A stretch of 64,000 nt of DNA from Solimonas_A sp052035235 (lineage in GTDB: Bacteria; Pseudomonadota; Gammaproteobacteria; Nevskiales; Nevskiaceae), in assembly GCA_052035235.1 (NCBI GenBank), contig JBPOHT010000014.1, positions 76,350 to 140,349 on the forward strand, in the 5' to 3' direction. The notes under the pieces were generated by a model. The model had not been told where the DNA came from, searched no databases, and worked only from the letters and a program-made list of their open reading frames with translations. How positions within the stretch are numbered: position 1 is the first letter of the stretch; each line of letters starts with the position of its first letter. Both the position numbers and the translations under genes were made by a program. Below are positions 26,623-34,842 of the stretch, piece by piece.

Positions 26623-26733
26623 ATGTTTGCAACGATCATTGTCGCCAGTGTCGCCGCCAGCCTCATGTCGGTAGCCGTTCTGGATGTCACGGATACCGTT
26701 GCCGACCTCCGCCGCGCTGGACCCAAGCACTGA
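26623..26733 (+). CDS. 36-residue small protein with a strong ribosome site
   Basis: An AAGGAGG box sits six bases before the ATG at 26623, a near-ideal Shine-Dalgarno. The product begins MFATIIVASVAASLMSVAVL, a possible membrane helix, and ends LRRAGPKH. A stem-loop plus T-run terminator (26841-26876) follows about 108 bases downstream on the same strand, making a self-contained transcription unit. It is too short for routine prediction and I do not recognise it. Expression is inference from the start-site quality. Confidence 0.5.
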   Translation: MFATIIVASVAASLMSVAVLDVTDTVADLRRAGPKH

Positions 26734-26838
26734 CCTGACCTGTTTTTCCTGCCGCGGTGCGCGGCGCCGAGCCCTCCCCCCAAAGCTCCGCGCACCCCGG
26801 TAACGATCTCCTCCAGATCCCGCCATGGGATCTACTTT

Positions 26839-27837
26839 TCAAGGCCGCAATTTCCCTCGCGGCCTTTTCTTTTTTTCCGTAGCGCCCTGGGCATTCTTCG
26901 CATCCAGGGCGGCTTCTTCCAGCAGCCACTTCCTGAACGCCATCACCTCCGGCCGGCTGGCCGAGGCCGAGGCGGTGACCGCGTAATACGCACGGTCCAG
27001 TCGGATGGCCAGCGGGATTGCCACCACCAGGTCGCCGCGCCCGAGCTCATCGGACGCGAATAGCGGTGTCGCCAGCGTCACGCCTAGGCCGTCGGTGGCC
27101 GCGTCCAGCGCCAGCGTGGAGTGGTCAAACTGCAGGCCGCGGCGCGGATCCACGTCCGTCACCCCGGCATGGCGCAGCCACTGCGCCCAGCCCGAGCGGG
27201 AACGGTCCTCGATATGCGTGTCGCCGTGCAGCAGAGCGTGGTAACGCAGGTCGGCCGCCGTCTTCAGCGGATGCGCGCCCTGTCTGGTCAGGCGCGGATG
27301 ACACATCGGCACGATATCCACGGTGAACAGCAGGTCCGCATGCTCGCTGTCCGGCCGGCCGTTGCTGAAGCGGATATCCAGGTCCGGTTCGGATTCCGGC
27401 GCGTCATCTGCGCCCGGACGCTCCGTGGGGCGGATCAGGTTGCCGCTGGCCAGCACGCGCACGTCGATGCCCTCGTACACCGCCAGGAAGCGGTGCAGGC
27501 GCGGCATGATCCAGCGGGATGCAAAGGTTGGCGTGGTCTTCACCGTCAGGTGCGGCGCGCGGCCGTAGTCGCGCAGCTCCCCCACGCCCCGCGTCAGCAG
27601 GTCGAAGCCGCGCTGGAACAGCGGCAACGCCGCATTCGCAGCCGGCGTCAGCTCCACGCCGCGCGGCAGGCGGCGGAACAGCTCGACGCCCAACTGTTCT
27701 TCCAGCGCCTTGATCTGGTGCGTCACCGCCGCCGGCGTCACGAACAGCTCGTCAGCCGCCCTGCGGAAGCTGCGATGACGGGCCACGGCCTCGAAGGCGC
27801 GCAGGGCATTGAGCGGAGGAAGGCGAGCGTTGGTCAC
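26839..27837 (-). CDS. LysR-family regulator (GcvA-like)
   Basis: The 332-residue product opens LPPLNALRAFEAVARHRSFRRAA with the LysR winged helix-turn-helix, VTPAAVTHQIKALEEQLG. A substrate-binding domain follows with DLDIRFSNGRPD. The first region closely resembles GcvA-type regulators. The last 15 residues (EKKKRPRGKLRP) are encoded over the stem of a terminator that belongs to the opposite strand, so the tail may be a recent extension. Its target is unknown; no glycine-cleavage genes lie nearby. Confidence 0.87.
   Translation of the reverse strand: MTNARLPPLNALRAFEAVARHRSFRRAADELFVTPAAVTHQIKALEEQLGVELFRRLPRGVELTPAANAALPLFQRGFDLLTRGVGELRDYGRAPHLTVKTTPTFASRWIMPRLHRFLAVYEGIDVRVLASGNLIRPTERPGADDAPESEPDLDIRFSNGRPDSEHADLLFTVDIVPMCHPRLTRQGAHPLKTAADLRYHALLHGDTHIEDRSRSGWAQWLRHAGVTDVDPRRGLQFDHSTLALDAATDGLGVTLATPLFASDELGRGDLVVAIPLAIRLDRAYYAVTASASASRPEVMAFRKWLLEEAALDAKNAQGATEKKKRPRGKLRP
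26841..26876 (+). terminator. Rho-independent terminator, overlapping the LysR 3' end
   Basis: AAGGCCGC (26841-26848) and GCGGCCTT (26859-26866) form an eight-pair stem over a ten-base loop, followed by a T-rich tail to 26876. Orientation serves the rightward 36-residue gene. Confidence 0.85.
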
Positions 27838-27970
27838 AGGATGGCCGCCATGGGGCAGGCGGTCTTGGGGTGGACCTACAGTTTAGCCGGGATCGGAAAG
27901 TGGCAGGCCCACCCCGATGTAGGAGTTTGTCGACTGGTATTTGCTGTGCCTCAGGAACTCAGCGGGCTCA

Positions 27971-28468
27971 CTAAGTGAGGCACTGGACCACTGCGTCCCC
28001 CCTGGTGGAGGCGCTACTGTAGAAATTACGCAATATCTGGAAATATTCAAGCAGATAGTCCAAGGCCTCAGAGCTGTCGCGCGCCCAGATCGTCTCTGGA
28101 TAAATCTGCTGCTGCTGCATGTCCGCAGGGTTAAATCTGGACGCCAGCCATTCCTTTGAAATTCTGCTCAGAGCAGTTGAGATATCCTGCACCTGGGAGG
28201 GAGTCAGGAATCTTGCGGGGCCATATCCAACGTCCGGACCCAACTCCTCGCCGCCCAGTACAGCCCATGCGAGGGGCTCAGGGCCACCCCAAGCGACACC
28301 TGTAAGCAAGTAATGAATGCCGTGCCAAGCTTTGTCGACGTCTACATGATGCTCGGGTTCACGCGCGCCATCATCCGGAAAGAGAGCCTCTCCAATAGAG
28401 TCCTGGTTGCTGCGAAATCTCTCCAGCATCTCCGCGGGGATCGCAGTAAATGTGCCTACCATTCCCAT
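27971..28468 (-). CDS. YfbM-like (DUF1877) protein
   Basis: Starting at MGMVGTFTAIPAEML (28468), the 165-residue product has DKAWHGIHYLLTG and GYGPARFLTPSQV, the hallmark blocks of the DUF1877/YfbM family. Small, soluble and cytosolic, without known enzymatic activity. The open frame upstream to 28543 lacks a ribosome site. It stands alone, about 130 bases from the divergent LysR gene start. Confidence 0.82.
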   Translation of the reverse strand: MGMVGTFTAIPAEMLERFRSNQDSIGEALFPDDGAREPEHHVDVDKAWHGIHYLLTGVAWGGPEPLAWAVLGGEELGPDVGYGPARFLTPSQVQDISTALSRISKEWLASRFNPADMQQQQIYPETIWARDSSEALDYLLEYFQILRNFYSSASTRGDAVVQCLT

Positions 28469-28516
28469 CGTAAGGACCCCGCGATCTGAAAAAGATGTCG
28501 GCACCGATGTAACGAG

Positions 28517-28702
28517 ATGGCCGTGCCGAATGCAGAATTGCATCCCCTCTGGACGATGCGCAACGTGACGACCGAATCAGGCCGCTGCCGTCACTGGATT
28601 CTGGGGCACGGCCTAGCTTGCATCATTGTCAGCCACGGCGCCGCGATCACACAGGACCCCGCCGCCGTGCTGAAGAAGATTGCCGCCCCGCTGGACGGCT
28701 GA
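28517..28702 (+). CDS. Doubtful 61-residue open frame
   Basis: An ATG at 28517 opens a 61-codon frame with a balanced composition (ESGRCRHWILGHGLACIIVSHG), ending just before the convergent DUF6351 lipoprotein stop at 28709. It lacks a clear ribosome site and begins inside the leader of the divergent DUF1877 gene. It could be a real small gene, a fragment, or noise; I cannot tell. Confidence 0.22.
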   Translation: MAVPNAELHPLWTMRNVTTESGRCRHWILGHGLACIIVSHGAAITQDPAAVLKKIAAPLDG

Positions 28703-28708
28703 GAGCGT

Positions 28709-31015
28709 CTAGCGCGCGAACACCTGGAACGCCGGAGATGCCCAGCCCAGGCCCGAGTTTGCGGGTACCGCGGGCATGGCCCGGCCGCCGTAGATCGCGG
28801 CTTCCGCCGTGCCGTACTGCTGCCAGGGGATGGTGGGCTGCTGGCTGACGCCGGGCTTGCTGAAGTCGCAGACGCCGTCGGGGAAGACCGCCTGCAGTTG
28901 TGCCCATTGCTCGTCGTTGAAGCCGAAGATGCCGTAGTTGTCGTTACGGTCCATGGGCTTGAGCTGGCACTTGTTGGTGTCGGTGGTGATGGCGTCGCCT
29001 GCGCCGGTGCGCGGCGTGCCGTAGATGCCGACGATCAGCGGGCCGCAGGCCTGGTCGAGCAGCTTCTGGCCCACGCCGTCAAAGCAGGCGTCCTTCAGGT
29101 CCGTCGGCTTGCGGGTGACCAGCTTCTGCGCCAGCGGTGTGGCGCTGGCGTCCTTTTCCACTTCGCCCAGCCAGCGGTCCATGGCGATGAAGCTGTTCTT
29201 GGCGCAGAAATTGTCCGCCAGCATCGGGATCGGGCCTTCCCAGATCAGCTGGTTGTCGTGATGGCCGTGGGCGCGCTCCAGGCGCGCGCGCATGGCGTAG
29301 GCACGGTAGGCGTCGTGGAACAGTCCCGGATCCGGGCCGCGGCAGTCGATGATGGCGACCTGGTCCATGTTGTTGGCCTGGTTGATCATGCCCGTGCGGT
29401 AGGCGTTGGCCAGCGCCGGTTGCACGGCCACCATGCGCTCTTCGGTCACGTTGGTGTCCTGGTCGGCGCCGCCGATCTTCACGTTCAGGTCCACGAACTG
29501 CGCCGGCAGGATCAGGCCCTGCTGCAGCGCCTTGAGGCCGTACTGCACGCCGACGTTGTCCAGCGGGAAGCCGGCGAAGCCGCGCTTGATCTGCTGTTCG
29601 TAGACGCTCCAGCGCTCCGGCGGGCGAGGGCCCAGCAGGTTGATGGCGGCGTCCTGCACCGTGCAGCGCGTGCCGCCGGGATTGGTGTCCGGGTGGTATC
29701 GCTGCGCGTCGCTGATGCCGGCGCAGGCGCTGGTGGGCACGGCCACGTGGAACTGCGCGCTGTCGCTGACCTGCGAGTTGACGATGGTCAGGTGATCCTG
29801 CGCGTTGGCCATCTGCGTGGGCAGCCACAGCACGCCGGGAGCCCACTGCGTGGGATCCAGGAAGTAGTCCAGCGTCAGGTGGTAATCCAGGAACTGCGTG
29901 GCCGTGCTCCAGGCGTCGGGGAAGGAGCAGGTCGGCAGGATGCCCTGGTAGATACCAGGGTAGGCATTGGCCACCTGCTGCTGCGTCAGCGAGCCGCCCG
30001 AGCAGCCCTGGCCGATGGTGTAGCGCAACTCGCCGTACTGCTCGATCACGCGCTCCTTGGCCATCACCAGCGACTCCGCCTGCACGGCGACGTTGCAATT
30101 GTGGCCGGCGTGGTTCAGCGCGGTGGACATCACCGCGAAGCCCTTGGCCAGGGCGTGCTCGGTGGCGTCCTTCAGCACTTCCAGCGGCAGGCCGACGGGC
30201 AGCAGCTCGCCGCCGACCACGGGGATGTCGGTGCCGCTGCTGGGGATCACCGACGGCGCGCTGCCGGTCTGGTAGTCCACGCCGCAGGAGAAGCCGTGGT
30301 TGATCACCAGCTTGTGGTTGAACTGCGGCTGCGGCGCGGCACCCGTCCAGGGCTGGTCCGGCTGGTAGAGCGTGGCGATCTTGTACTGGTCGCGGTCCTG
30401 GTAGCCGGTCTCCACGCGCACGATGAAGGGCACGGTCACGCCGGCGTCGGTGGTGGTATTGGCCACGTCGCTGGGCGGGTTTTCCGGATCGTACGACTGC
30501 AGCCCCGGCAGCAGGGGATTGCTGGACTTGTAGACGAAAGCGTATTCCGGTGGCTGGTTGCACTGCGCGTCCACCGCGCCGGCGTTGGTGCAGGTCCAGG
30601 GTTGCATCTGCGGGCCGGCGAACACAGGGCCGCCGTGCGGGTGATTGGTGAGCGTCACGCTCGCCGCGCCCACGCCGGGCAGGCTGGCGCTCACTGTGTT
30701 GAGGCCGATGGCCATGCCGCTGACCAGGCCGATCACGCGGCCGTCTTCGCGCCGCGTGAAGGCGCTGCTGGCGTCCGCGCCGGCCACCATCACCTTCAGC
30801 TTGCTGGCGTCGGCGTCTGCCGGCAGCTTCACTTCCAGCAGGGCATCGCCGCTGGAGATCAGGTCGGCCCGGTTGGACAGCACGCGCAGTTCCAGCGCTC
30901 CGCTGCTGGTGCCGCCGTTGTCACCGGACGCAGGATCGGAGCGGCTGCAGGCGACGAGGGCGCCCGCCAGCGACAGGGAGACGAGGGACAGCAGCAGGCG
31001 ACGTGCGGTGGTCAT
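28709..31015 (-). CDS. DUF6351-family lipoprotein, tannase-like hydrolase fold
   Basis: From MTTARRLLLSLVSL at 31015 the 768-residue protein has a lipoprotein signal with lipobox LVAC. The region about residues 30-110 is an Ig-like beta domain. The rest matches DUF6351, with GQGCSGGSLTQQQ in the middle resembling the nucleophile elbow of tannase/feruloyl-esterase hydrolases. HDAYRAY and HGHHDNQLIWEG give candidate His residues. The product should face the outside, so an ester or glycoside-ester hydrolase is a reasonable guess. No direct substrate evidence. Confidence 0.78.
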   Translation of the reverse strand: MTTARRLLLSLVSLSLAGALVACSRSDPASGDNGGTSSGALELRVLSNRADLISSGDALLEVKLPADADASKLKVMVAGADASSAFTRREDGRVIGLVSGMAIGLNTVSASLPGVGAASVTLTNHPHGGPVFAGPQMQPWTCTNAGAVDAQCNQPPEYAFVYKSSNPLLPGLQSYDPENPPSDVANTTTDAGVTVPFIVRVETGYQDRDQYKIATLYQPDQPWTGAAPQPQFNHKLVINHGFSCGVDYQTGSAPSVIPSSGTDIPVVGGELLPVGLPLEVLKDATEHALAKGFAVMSTALNHAGHNCNVAVQAESLVMAKERVIEQYGELRYTIGQGCSGGSLTQQQVANAYPGIYQGILPTCSFPDAWSTATQFLDYHLTLDYFLDPTQWAPGVLWLPTQMANAQDHLTIVNSQVSDSAQFHVAVPTSACAGISDAQRYHPDTNPGGTRCTVQDAAINLLGPRPPERWSVYEQQIKRGFAGFPLDNVGVQYGLKALQQGLILPAQFVDLNVKIGGADQDTNVTEERMVAVQPALANAYRTGMINQANNMDQVAIIDCRGPDPGLFHDAYRAYAMRARLERAHGHHDNQLIWEGPIPMLADNFCAKNSFIAMDRWLGEVEKDASATPLAQKLVTRKPTDLKDACFDGVGQKLLDQACGPLIVGIYGTPRTGAGDAITTDTNKCQLKPMDRNDNYGIFGFNDEQWAQLQAVFPDGVCDFSKPGVSQQPTIPWQQYGTAEAAIYGGRAMPAVPANSGLGWASPAFQVFAR

Positions 31016-31137
31016 GGCGTGGTCGGGTGTAGGAATGATCGTGGGCCGGCGGCGCGGGAGTATCGGGTAGCGTCCCCACCCATGCAGTAGGAAAGAAAAC
31101 CCAGGCAGCTCGCTACGCAGGATGCATGTGAAGGGCC

Positions 31138-32451
31138 TCAAGGCCCTTCGTAGCGCTTGAGGTAGAAACCGCGCCCTGGCTCTTCTTCGTATTCGATCAG
31201 GAACGCCGGATTGCCGGAGCCATCCACCCCGAGACCCGTCAGGTGCTGCCTGCCCGGAGCGATGCTGTTGACGCGGAACTCAGGCCCCAGTGGCAAACCG
31301 TCTGCACCAAAGCGCCGCGCCAGGGCGTCATAGCCCGGGGGCCATTGGTTGCCTGGCTCCGTTCTCGACCAGCCCACCACGAAGCTGCCGCCCGGTGCCA
31401 CGGCCAGCGCCGGTCCGCTGCCATAGAGCGTGGAGGGTGGGTGCGCTGCCATCACCTCGCCGCGTGCTTGGCCGTCCGCGCTGTAGCGTCGCAGCAGAAC
31501 ATCCTGGCCCAGGTCGCCGCCACCCATCCAGGCGATCACGGCATTGTCCTGTGCGTCCAGGCGCAGACGCGTGCCGTAGACTGCGGTGTTCGCTTCGCCG
31601 ACCAGTGCGGCGGCGCCTAGCGCCTTGCCGTCCGACGCAAGGCGTTGCAGGCGGATCTCCGAGGGTTGCTTGCCATACGGCAGGCTCGACCAGGTTACCC
31701 AGGCCTGACCGTCGGCGCGCAGTGCCACCGACGGCCCGTCCAGCGCGCGGCCGATACCGACGCCCACCAGGGGCACGAAGGTGCGGCTGCCAGCGGCCAC
31801 GCGGCTGGCTTCCGCCACCGGCGTGCCGTTGGCGCGGTAGCGCTTCATCATGATGGCGCTGGAGGAAATCTGCGTGATGGTCGGGCCAGGCCCCAGCGGG
31901 ATCGTCAGGTCCGGGAGCACTTCGTATACCGCACGGCGCCAGGCCACGGCGAAGTCGCCATTGGGAGCAATATCCACCGAGGCCTGGTCATGCACGGCTT
32001 TGGTCTCGATGCCGCTCACTGACAGCACCGGTCCCACGGCATTACCTGCCGCGTCGAAGCGTCGCGCCATCACCTGCGTCCGGCTCGACGAAGCTCCAGG
32101 CTCCGTCCAGACGAGGACGAAGGCGCCGCTGTCCTGCAGTGCGATTCCCGCAGTGGACGCGCTGATCGTGGCGCCCGGTACGAGTTGCTCGATAGCCAGC
32201 GGCGTACCGCTGGCGTCCAGGCGCTGCACATAGAGACCGTAGCCCTGGGGTCCGTAGGCCAGCCAAGTTGCCACCATGGAACCCGAGGCATTGCGCGCCA
32301 GACTGGCTCCGAAGATTCCGTTGGGCGTACCGGGTGTGTTGACGCGGGTTTCCGGCCCGAGTGGATCGCCAGGCGCGGCGGTGGCAGCCAGCGGCAGCAG
32401 CAGGGCGACGAGTACGCCGCGGCAAGCCACGCGAATGATGGACCGGTTCAT
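31138..32451 (-). CDS. Secreted beta-propeller-like protein
   Basis: The 437-residue product has a Sec signal ending near LLPLAATAAPG. The mature chain repeats a unit of about 50-60 residues with the pattern 'GxFVVAWSR... LLRRYSADGxxRG', as in QVMARRFDAAGNAVGP, IMMKRYRANGTPVAE and DVLLRRYSADGQARGE. This is a multi-bladed propeller seen in many secreted proteins. No catalytic motif is visible. It is 122 bases upstream of the DUF6351 gene on the same strand. Confidence 0.65.
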   Translation of the reverse strand: MNRSIIRVACRGVLVALLLPLAATAAPGDPLGPETRVNTPGTPNGIFGASLARNASGSMVATWLAYGPQGYGLYVQRLDASGTPLAIEQLVPGATISASTAGIALQDSGAFVLVWTEPGASSSRTQVMARRFDAAGNAVGPVLSVSGIETKAVHDQASVDIAPNGDFAVAWRRAVYEVLPDLTIPLGPGPTITQISSSAIMMKRYRANGTPVAEASRVAAGSRTFVPLVGVGIGRALDGPSVALRADGQAWVTWSSLPYGKQPSEIRLQRLASDGKALGAAALVGEANTAVYGTRLRLDAQDNAVIAWMGGGDLGQDVLLRRYSADGQARGEVMAAHPPSTLYGSGPALAVAPGGSFVVGWSRTEPGNQWPPGYDALARRFGADGLPLGPEFRVNSIAPGRQHLTGLGVDGSGNPAFLIEYEEEPGRGFYLKRYEGP

Positions 32452-32803
32452 ACCCTCTCCCCCCTGGGGTGATACCCCAGCGCATGACCGTCGCTCGGTG
32501 GCGTGCGGCCGTTTTCGTTATGCAATGCAGTCTATGCCTGCCGGCAAGGCCCGCCAATTTTATTTAGTTAAATTTATTAAATTAATTAAATATAAAATCA
32601 CAAAATCGATCTGTCCCCGCGGCGACGCTTTCCGCCATTCACACCGGAGCGCGTTGCAGTGCCGGGCGGGATGCAAGCCGCGGCGATGGCTCGCCGAAAG
32701 CCATGCATCTTGCATCCTGTTGTCCAGATAATTTCAATGAAATCAGTCAAATGACCTTGGCCTGACTTTTGGTTGGCTCGCTTCATCACCTGGAGAGCTG
32801 GCC
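32452..32803. promoter_or_regulatory. Divergent promoter region with a 55-base AT-only island
   Basis: This 352-base gap lies between divergent starts (the propeller gene leftward, the small lipoprotein rightward). Positions 32556-32610 are almost pure A/T, with repeated TTAAAT/ATTAA blocks, in a window otherwise above 60% GC by eye. AT islands like this act as UP elements, bent promoters or nucleoid-protein sites. No clear -35/-10 pair can be assigned, and no gene is seen. Confidence 0.6.
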
Positions 32804-33013
32804 ATGCATCACGAACTCGTCGTAGCGGCATTACTGGTAATGACCATGTTCCTCTCCGGCTGCGGTGGGGCGAAGGCGGATGCGGCGTCGCTCGCCAGCT
32901 TTGCGCCGCCAGACTCCTTGCCGGCCGCACTGCGTGGCTCCTACTGCGACCGCTACCTGCTGGTTCATGCCAAGGAAGCCTGCCGGGCCGGTTTACAGTT
33001 GGCCAGTCAGTGA
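32804..33013 (+). CDS. Small lipoprotein
   Basis: The 69-residue product begins with a short basic-free head and hydrophobic core, MHHELVVAALLVMTMFLSGC, with the lipobox LSGC near residue 20. The mature part is about 50 residues with two further Cys. A CCTGGAGAG box precedes the ATG. The gene is followed 11 bases later by an unknown soluble gene. Function unknown. Confidence 0.7.
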   Translation: MHHELVVAALLVMTMFLSGCGGAKADAASLASFAPPDSLPAALRGSYCDRYLLVHAKEACRAGLQLASQ

Positions 33014-33024
33014 GAGACGCACCC

Positions 33025-33354
33025 ATGGATGCGAAAGCCCGTCACGCGGTGCAGCAGCTGCGACAGCTCGCCCACGGCCTGCCGGGTGCGGGCGAGCAGG
33101 AATTCTGGCGTGTCACCGGACTTTGCCAGCAGATTCATGCTGCCAATCCGAATCCGCAACTGCTCATTCGCCTGAGGCACTTGCAGGCGATCATGAAGGA
33201 CTGGCTGTTGCCGCTGCGTTGGCAGGGGCATGAGGATGCACTGGAGCCGCTGCGAGCCGAGGTGTTGCGTTGCATCGACGCTGTGGATGATTGCGCCTGC
33301 TTCGAGGAAGACGCCACCGGCGAAGCCCAGCCGCGGCGCGTTGCGCGCGGCTGA
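33025..33354 (+). CDS. Small helical protein, unknown
   Basis: From MDAKARHAVQQL (33025) the 109-residue product is strongly helical and soluble, with HPxNPQLLIRLRHLQAIMKD-like spacing. It ends ATGEAQPRRVARG. It begins 11 bases after the preceding lipoprotein stop, so the two are probably cotranscribed. I do not recognise the family. Confidence 0.55.
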   Translation: MDAKARHAVQQLRQLAHGLPGAGEQEFWRVTGLCQQIHAANPNPQLLIRLRHLQAIMKDWLLPLRWQGHEDALEPLRAEVLRCIDAVDDCACFEEDATGEAQPRRVARG

Positions 33355-33396
33355 TGCGGCGCAAGAAATCCAAATTGCAGCGCCAGGAATAGCTTC

Positions 33397-33633
33397 ATGA
33401 CCATCAAGACAAGAATGCAGGCGTTGGTGCGCCAGGTGGTACGTGGGCATACCCCATACCAGGACGAGACCATGACGCGCTTCAGGGCGTCTGCCCAGGC
33501 GGGCATCAAATCCTGCCCGGATTGCAGCAACCCGCTTCACCCCGATTCATCGTCGGTGGGCGATGAGCATGGGCTCGCGCTTTATGTCTGCGGGATCTGC
33601 AGCGGTAGCTGGATCCTGGTAGCGCGTCACTAA
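33397..33633 (+). CDS. Small zinc-ribbon-like protein
   Basis: The 78-residue product has two CxxC pairs, CPDC near residue 40 and CGIC near residue 66, separated by 22 residues, a spacing that fits a four-cysteine zinc ribbon. The N-terminal 35 residues are basic and helical. It is the last gene before a strong terminator. A nucleic-acid or protein-binding role is possible but not shown. Confidence 0.6.
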   Translation: MTIKTRMQALVRQVVRGHTPYQDETMTRFRASAQAGIKSCPDCSNPLHPDSSSVGDEHGLALYVCGICSGSWILVARH

Positions 33634-33653
33634 GCCGGAGAAGAACCGGGAAG

Positions 33654-33688
33654 CGGGACAGGCCAGCGATGGCCTGTCCCGTTTTTTT
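33654..33688 (+). terminator. Rho-independent terminator
   Basis: CGGGACAGGCCA (33654-33665) pairs perfectly with TGGCCTGTCCCG (33670-33681) around a GCGA loop, followed by seven T. It ends the three-gene rightward run. Confidence 0.94.
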
Positions 33689-33690
33689 GT

Positions 33691-34608
33691 CTAGGCTACG
33701 GCTCTTTGTTCGCCACCCCAGAGCTGGCTGCGATATCGGGCGAAGCAGCGAGCGCCGGCCGCCAGGCGCAACAGTGCGCCCTCGGCGATGGGGCGGGCCA
33801 GTTCGGGGTTGGACGAGACGAGGGGCTCGATCACTTCACGGTTCCACTGCTCGGAATGCTTGATGTCGAGCCCGGCGTGGATCTGGAAGTAGCGGCGGCC
33901 CGGTGCGTCCACGCCGAGGCGTTTGAGACCCTCGTTGACGCGGCTGACGCGGCCGGGAGCGGTCATCTCGATCACACCCAGCGCGCCGACGGACTGATAG
34001 GCGTAGTGACGGTTGGCGGCCAGTGCGACCATCAGATTGCCCAAGGCCAGGGATTCCCAGACGGTGCTTTCCATCGAAGGTTTGAGCTGCAGTGCGTCTA
34101 CGCATTGAGACAGCATCAGGCCGTGCATGGCTTGAAGGCGACCACGGCCCATCTCATCCCAGTAGTTGCTGGCCATCTCCACCTTGGGGCGCGCGGGGAA
34201 CTGCACCTGCGTCAGGGCAACCAGGTCGTCGAAGCCGGCTTCGCCGGCAGCTTCCTGCGTGAGGAACCACTTCATGTCCTGCATGCGGGCGTGTTCGGCG
34301 AGCCAGGGGAACAGAGGATCACCCTGGCCGGGGCCGTCGTGGCGCAGATCGTCGAACCAGTCCATGAATGCGGCGGGGCTGGTGGGGACCCCTTGCATCC
34401 AGGGCGCGATCTCCGCGCGCAAGTGCTCCACATAGAGCCCTTCCAGGTGGCGCATCCGTATTTCTTCGGCCAGATGGCTTTCCCAACCGCTGCTGTCGGG
34501 TTCCGGGCGCAGGCGCTTGTGATTGAAGCGCGTCAGGCGCAATTGAAAGCCCGGTGCGTCGAAAGCCGGAGCGTGGTGGGTGAAATCGCCCGTAGTCAGT
34601 ACATTCAT
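33691..34608 (-). CDS. Iron-containing redox-enzyme family protein (heme-oxygenase-like)
   Basis: From MNVLTTGDF (34608) the 305-residue protein is an all-helical heme-oxygenase-like domain. Carboxylate and His candidates for a diiron site occur in order: EHARMQDMKWFLTQEAAGE, NYWDEMGRG, and YFQIHAGLDIKHSEQW. This matches the iron-containing redox enzyme (Haem_oxygenas_2) family, members of which form oxidative products through a diiron centre. No biosynthetic cluster surrounds it, so the substrate is unknown. It converges on the rightward terminator at 33688. Confidence 0.75.
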   Translation of the reverse strand: MNVLTTGDFTHHAPAFDAPGFQLRLTRFNHKRLRPEPDSSGWESHLAEEIRMRHLEGLYVEHLRAEIAPWMQGVPTSPAAFMDWFDDLRHDGPGQGDPLFPWLAEHARMQDMKWFLTQEAAGEAGFDDLVALTQVQFPARPKVEMASNYWDEMGRGRLQAMHGLMLSQCVDALQLKPSMESTVWESLALGNLMVALAANRHYAYQSVGALGVIEMTAPGRVSRVNEGLKRLGVDAPGRRYFQIHAGLDIKHSEQWNREVIEPLVSSNPELARPIAEGALLRLAAGARCFARYRSQLWGGEQRAVA

Positions 34609-34842
34609 CTTCAGGTTTCCGTTATCTCGTCCTGAGTGACATGACCAAGAGCCGTGCCAAGCCAATACGCCGTTAAGTCACTGATTCGTGGAGCAGGTCC
34701 TGGGAGTACCCATGCAGATTGACCGGAGTGATGCCGCGGCGTGCGCAATCGCGCACGCAGAGGGGTCGCCTCGAAGGGGCATACAGCAAGGAAGGGGGCT
34801 GTTTGGTACATTGTCGTCATAACAAGATCTAGGCGCACAAGG

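Noticed and set aside
28898..31090. 730-codon rightward open frame
   Set aside because: Antisense to the DUF6351 lipoprotein; no protein-like domain is seen.
32751..32785. Possible sigma-54 promoter before the small lipoprotein
   Set aside because: TGGCCT..TTGGT has the GG at -24, but the required GC at -12 is out of register.
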